From assembly GCA_009777245.1 (NCBI GenBank), contig WRMF01000014.1, positions 1 through 52,187 of the forward strand: a DNA stretch of 52,187 nt. The letters run 5' to 3'. Shown here one piece after another: positions 50,294-52,187 of this stretch. The notes below the pieces were generated by a model. That model ran no database searches and had not been told where the DNA came from. It saw only the letters and a program-made list of their open reading frames with translations. Position numbers and translations under genes: made by a program. Numbering within the stretch: the stretch's first letter is position 1; each line of letters opens with the position of its first letter. This DNA comes from Betaproteobacteria bacterium. GTDB lineage: Bacteria > Pseudomonadota > Gammaproteobacteria > Burkholderiales > Rhodocyclaceae.

Positions 50294-50351
50294 GTAGGGG
50301 CAGACCTATGTGTCTGCCCAATATCGGGCGAACACACAGGTTCGCCCCTAC
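50294..50351. repeat. Dispersed palindromic repeat, copy 4 (complete)
   Basis: GTAGGGGCAGACCTATGTGT at the left and ...GGTTCGCCCCTAC at the right, inverted around AATATC. Compared with copy 2 the two arm types (GAACC/CAGACC) are swapped, i.e. it is inserted in the opposite orientation. Confidence 0.8.
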
Positions 50352-50369
50352 AGACCCCTGATACCAGCC

Positions 50370-50771
50370 ATGTACAGCCGCCTATCCGACCTCTATAGCC
50401 AGTACGGCGAGGACGCGGTCAACCAGATCGCGGAATCCGACCGTACCGGCACGCCCGATCCGTTGCTGGTCAAGCGCGCCGTAATCAACGCGGATACCGA
50501 GATCAACGCGGCTCTGGCGGGACGCTACAAGGTTCCTTTTGCGTCGGCGCCGAAGTTAATCAGGCGGATTTCCTGCGATCTCGCCTGGTGGTTCCTGCAT
50601 GGCTTAAAAGTGCCGGAGCAGGTGGATTCCCGCGCCAAACTCGCTCGCGACCTGCTACGGATGCTGGCAAACGGGGAAATGCTCCTCGAAGACGCGGCAA
50701 TGACCACTCAATCCCACGCCCGTATCGAGAAGGGCAAGGAGCGGATGAAGTGGTCGGGCAGGAATCAGTAG
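50370..50771 (+). CDS. DUF1320 head-tail protein (Mu gp36-like)
   Basis: A 133-residue protein with MYSRLSDLYSQYG, RAVINADTEINAALAGRYKVPF, RISCDLAWWFLHG, typical of DUF1320 (gp36), a head-completion or adaptor protein. The last three codons (RNQ) come from the adjacent heptamer array. Confidence 0.88.
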   Translation: MYSRLSDLYSQYGEDAVNQIAESDRTGTPDPLLVKRAVINADTEINAALAGRYKVPFASAPKLIRRISCDLAWWFLHGLKVPEQVDSRAKLARDLLRMLANGEMLLEDAAMTTQSHARIEKGKERMKWSGRNQ

Positions 50772-50800
50772 TCAGAAATCAGGAATCAGGAATCAGAAAC
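50757..50800. repeat. Heptamer array between gp36- and gp37-type genes
   Basis: Units GAATCAG, TAGTCAG, AAATCAG, GAATCAG and GAATCAG run without gaps up to the next ATG, replacing any ribosome site. Confidence 0.7.
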
Positions 50801-50801
50801 C

Positions 50802-51281
50802 ATGCTCTTGAAGACCGGATCAGCAATCATTGAACGCCTGAAGCAAAAATGTCCGTCGGCGGACGGCAAGGTGTTTGCATCCGCCGATCTGGCGGATGTC
50901 GCCGAGAACGCGCAGGCCGCGCCCGCTCTCTATGTCGTCCTGCAATCCTATACCCCGGAGGAAACGATGCCGACCGGCGCGATTCGCTGGCAGGAAATCT
51001 GGTACGTGGTGGCGATGGTAAAACATGTCGGCAGGCAGGATCGCGCTCTCGCCCTTATGGAAGCCGGAGCAGTCATGCTCGAAGAAGTACTGGCGGCTCT
51101 CGGCAAATACCGTTATCAACTGGAGGACTCGCGCCGCAAGAACTTTGGCATGTTGGAAGTAATCGCGGCGGCGGAGCCGTACATCGGGGATGTCTATGCC
51201 TATTTCCCGCTGGGCTTCAAGGCCACAGTGACAACGCCGGGGTCTGATTCAGCCCCGTTTTTGCAGGGTAAGGCGGCATAG
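50802..51281 (+). CDS. Phage gp37-like protein (probable tail terminator)
   Basis: A 159-residue protein with an N-terminal helix, PALYVVLQSYTPEE, GAIRWQEIWYVVAMVKHVGRQ and a C-terminal beta part. Length, fold pattern and place after DUF1320 fit the Mu gp37 / minor tail terminator group. The assignment rests largely on gene order. Confidence 0.65.
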   Translation: MLLKTGSAIIERLKQKCPSADGKVFASADLADVAENAQAAPALYVVLQSYTPEETMPTGAIRWQEIWYVVAMVKHVGRQDRALALMEAGAVMLEEVLAALGKYRYQLEDSRRKNFGMLEVIAAAEPYIGDVYAYFPLGFKATVTTPGSDSAPFLQGKAA

Positions 51282-51297
51282 CCGCCGGGGGGTTGTC

Positions 51298-51645
51298 ATG
51301 AGAGGCCGGACTTTCGATCTCACGGGCATCCACGCAATTACCCGCGGGTTCGTCTGGTCGTTCGCCTTTCGCCGCTTGCAGCCTAACCGCCGTCCCGTGG
51401 ATTTGACCGGCCTCACCGCAAGGCTTGAGATTTTCAATAGCCAGAATGAACGTGGAAAGCCAAGGAGTTACCCGACCGAGCATCCACTTGGCGCGGATGG
51501 CGCGGTGGCATTCCGCCTCTCCGGCGCAGAAACCCGCGCCATCACCGCAACGGCGGCGCGCTATCGGGTTGTCTTTACCGACCCTGCGGGCGAATCGCAA
51601 ATCTATCTGCGCGGTCGTCTGGCGATTCTGGAGGACACGCTATGA
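51298..51645 (+). CDS. Phage structural protein, unknown
   Basis: A 115-residue beta-rich protein (FVWSFAFRRLQPNRRPVDLTGLTARLEIF, then VAFRLSGAETRAITATAARY and GESQIYLRGRLAILED), a pattern recalling N-terminal domains of baseplate or tail-fibre network proteins (BppU-like). It overlaps the next gene by 4 bases. No firm family. Confidence 0.65.
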   Translation: MRGRTFDLTGIHAITRGFVWSFAFRRLQPNRRPVDLTGLTARLEIFNSQNERGKPRSYPTEHPLGADGAVAFRLSGAETRAITATAARYRVVFTDPAGESQIYLRGRLAILEDTL

Positions 51646-51857
51646 CGCGGCTTCCCAAAATCACCGTGCTTGGCAGCGGCAATCTGGAGATTGTGGAAGT
51701 GGCAATCCAGGGGCCGCCGGGTATTCCCGGCGCGGCGGCGGGCGCGGTGCGCTTTGACCTGGAGCAAGCCTTGACCGAGCGGGAACAGGCGCGGGCGCAG
51801 GCCAATCTTGATCTGCCCTGGAATTACGCCCTCTTTTTTAACGCATCACTTTTGTAG
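51642..51857 (+). CDS. Short collagen-like phage protein
   Basis: A 71-residue protein with a beta start (ITVLGSGNLEIVEVAIQ), the collagen-like GPPGIPGAAAG and an Ala/Gln/Glu-rich helix. It is likely part of a fibre or its attachment. It ends 11 bases before the fibre-like gene. Confidence 0.6.
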   Translation: MTRLPKITVLGSGNLEIVEVAIQGPPGIPGAAAGAVRFDLEQALTEREQARAQANLDLPWNYALFFNASLL

Positions 51858-51868
51858 GAGCATGAAAT

Positions 51869-52187
51869 ATGAGTACAAATGTACGCACTGAAATGGAGAG
51901 TTTGATCGCCGCGGTTGCCGCGGCGTTCAAGACCGACCGAGCCACGGTTGCCGCGCTATCCGCGACGGTAAGCGATCTGGAAACCAGCGGCGGCATCAGC
52001 CAATCCACCGTTGAGACGCTGATCTCGACGGCGATTGCCAATCTGGTGAATGGCGCGCCGGAGGCTCTGGATACCTTGAAAGAGATCGCGGACGAACTCG
52101 AAGGACAGAATTCCGCTGTTGACGCCATGCTGACCGCCATTGCCAACCGCGTATCCTTTGCCGACGTGCAATCCCTCACCAATCAGC
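51869..52187 (+). CDS. Tail-fibre-like protein, 5' end only
   Basis: The frame opens at ATG 51869 (GTAGGAG upstream) and stays open to the window edge, about 106 codons. The repeated helical segments ALSATVSDLETS, STVETLISTAIANLVNGAPEALDTLKEIADEL are the coiled and linker motifs common in phage tail fibres. In Mu-like phages fibres lie late in the operon; here a fibre-type gene follows the head-tail connector genes directly. Confidence 0.7.
   Translation, partial: MSTNVRTEMESLIAAVAAAFKTDRATVAALSATVSDLETSGGISQSTVETLISTAIANLVNGAPEALDTLKEIADELEGQNSAVDAMLTAIANRVSFADVQSLTNQ

Larger units (their letters stand above)
24156..52187. mobile_element. Mu-like transposable prophage (left 28 kb; right end not in window)
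   Basis: Everything from 24156 on is phage. DDE transposase, AAA B protein, Gam, GemA and Mor mark the Mu family; DUF3486, terminase, DUF935 portal, F and G homologues are Mu-type head genes. The early region lies centrally (38.4-47.5 kb), with late genes running outward on both sides: leftward from about 34 kb and rightward from 47.7 kb. Tail sheath, tube, tape measure and baseplate genes are not in the window and should lie to the right. All genes seen look intact, so the phage may be functional. Confidence 0.93.

Noticed and set aside
46079..50351. Repeated palindromes considered as a CRISPR array
   Set aside because: Copies are 1-1.7 kb apart, in both orientations, with genes between and no regular spacers or cas genes.
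50757..50800. Heptamer array considered as iterons of a replication origin
   Set aside because: It lies between two structural genes, units are degenerate, and no initiator gene is near; the phage replicates by transposition.

Overview
The window joins about 24 kb of ordinary proteobacterial chromosome to the left 28 kb of a Mu-like transposable prophage that continues past the right edge. The host genes point to a betaproteobacterium of moderate-to-high GC: a diaA-dolP-gmk-rpoZ-spoT strand, a class I PHA synthase, fmt-def next to a LysM protein and dprA, parA-parB, and a yhdP-nitrilase pair. No 16S rRNA is present, so the assignment below class level is open. A 107-bp element beside fmt resembles the Correia element of Neisseria.

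Host layout (1-24155). The end of an unknown gene is followed by a leftward lemA-M48 protease pair, then htpG, a 130-bp palindromic element, a tRNA-Ala/Glu/Asp operon with a clear promoter and terminator, and the leftward operon diaA-dolP-gmk-rpoZ-spoT. Next come phaC, a nitronate monooxygenase-like gene, tRNA-Arg, fmt-def (leftward), and a rightward run lysM-dprA-parA-parB-yhdP-nit in which most genes overlap by 4 bases or lie a few bases apart.

Prophage layout (24156 to beyond 52187). The left end lies in the last codons of the nitrilase gene and carries two 22-bp-spaced repeats that look like transposase binding sites. The early region sits in the middle of the visible part, not at an end. 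From about 38.4 kb rightward run Ner-like and winged-helix regulators, transposase A, the B ATPase, Gam, RdgC, GemA/gp16, a Mor-type activator and an HNH protein, followed by protease/scaffold, decoration protein, capsid and head-tail genes. From about 34 kb leftward run the lysis cassette (SAR-type lysozyme and a nested Rz/Rz1 spanin pair), DUF2730, the small and large terminase subunits, the portal, protein F and protein G. The usual single late operon of Mu-like phages is thus divided into two divergent arms. The two arms begin with the same 64-bp sequence (61/64 identical) carrying a GACA-N2-TGTC dyad; a third, partial copy precedes a com-dam operon. The Mor-type activator encoded just upstream of the right arm is the obvious candidate to switch on all three.

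The most interesting part is the operon 38429-35677, likely expressed in the lysogen: a phage repressor, a two-helix membrane protein that begins with the same GPISGG-x-F-x-GRDVN peptide with which the repressor ends, and a membrane-anchored DUF4041/GIY-YIG nuclease with the architecture reported for the anti-phage protein SNIPE. This looks like an immunity and superinfection-exclusion module. The prophage is also peppered with small dispersed repeats (a palindromic GTAGGGGC...GCCCCTAC family, heptamer arrays, and a 217-bp insertion with a 17-bp target duplication) that have altered the ends of several phage genes.
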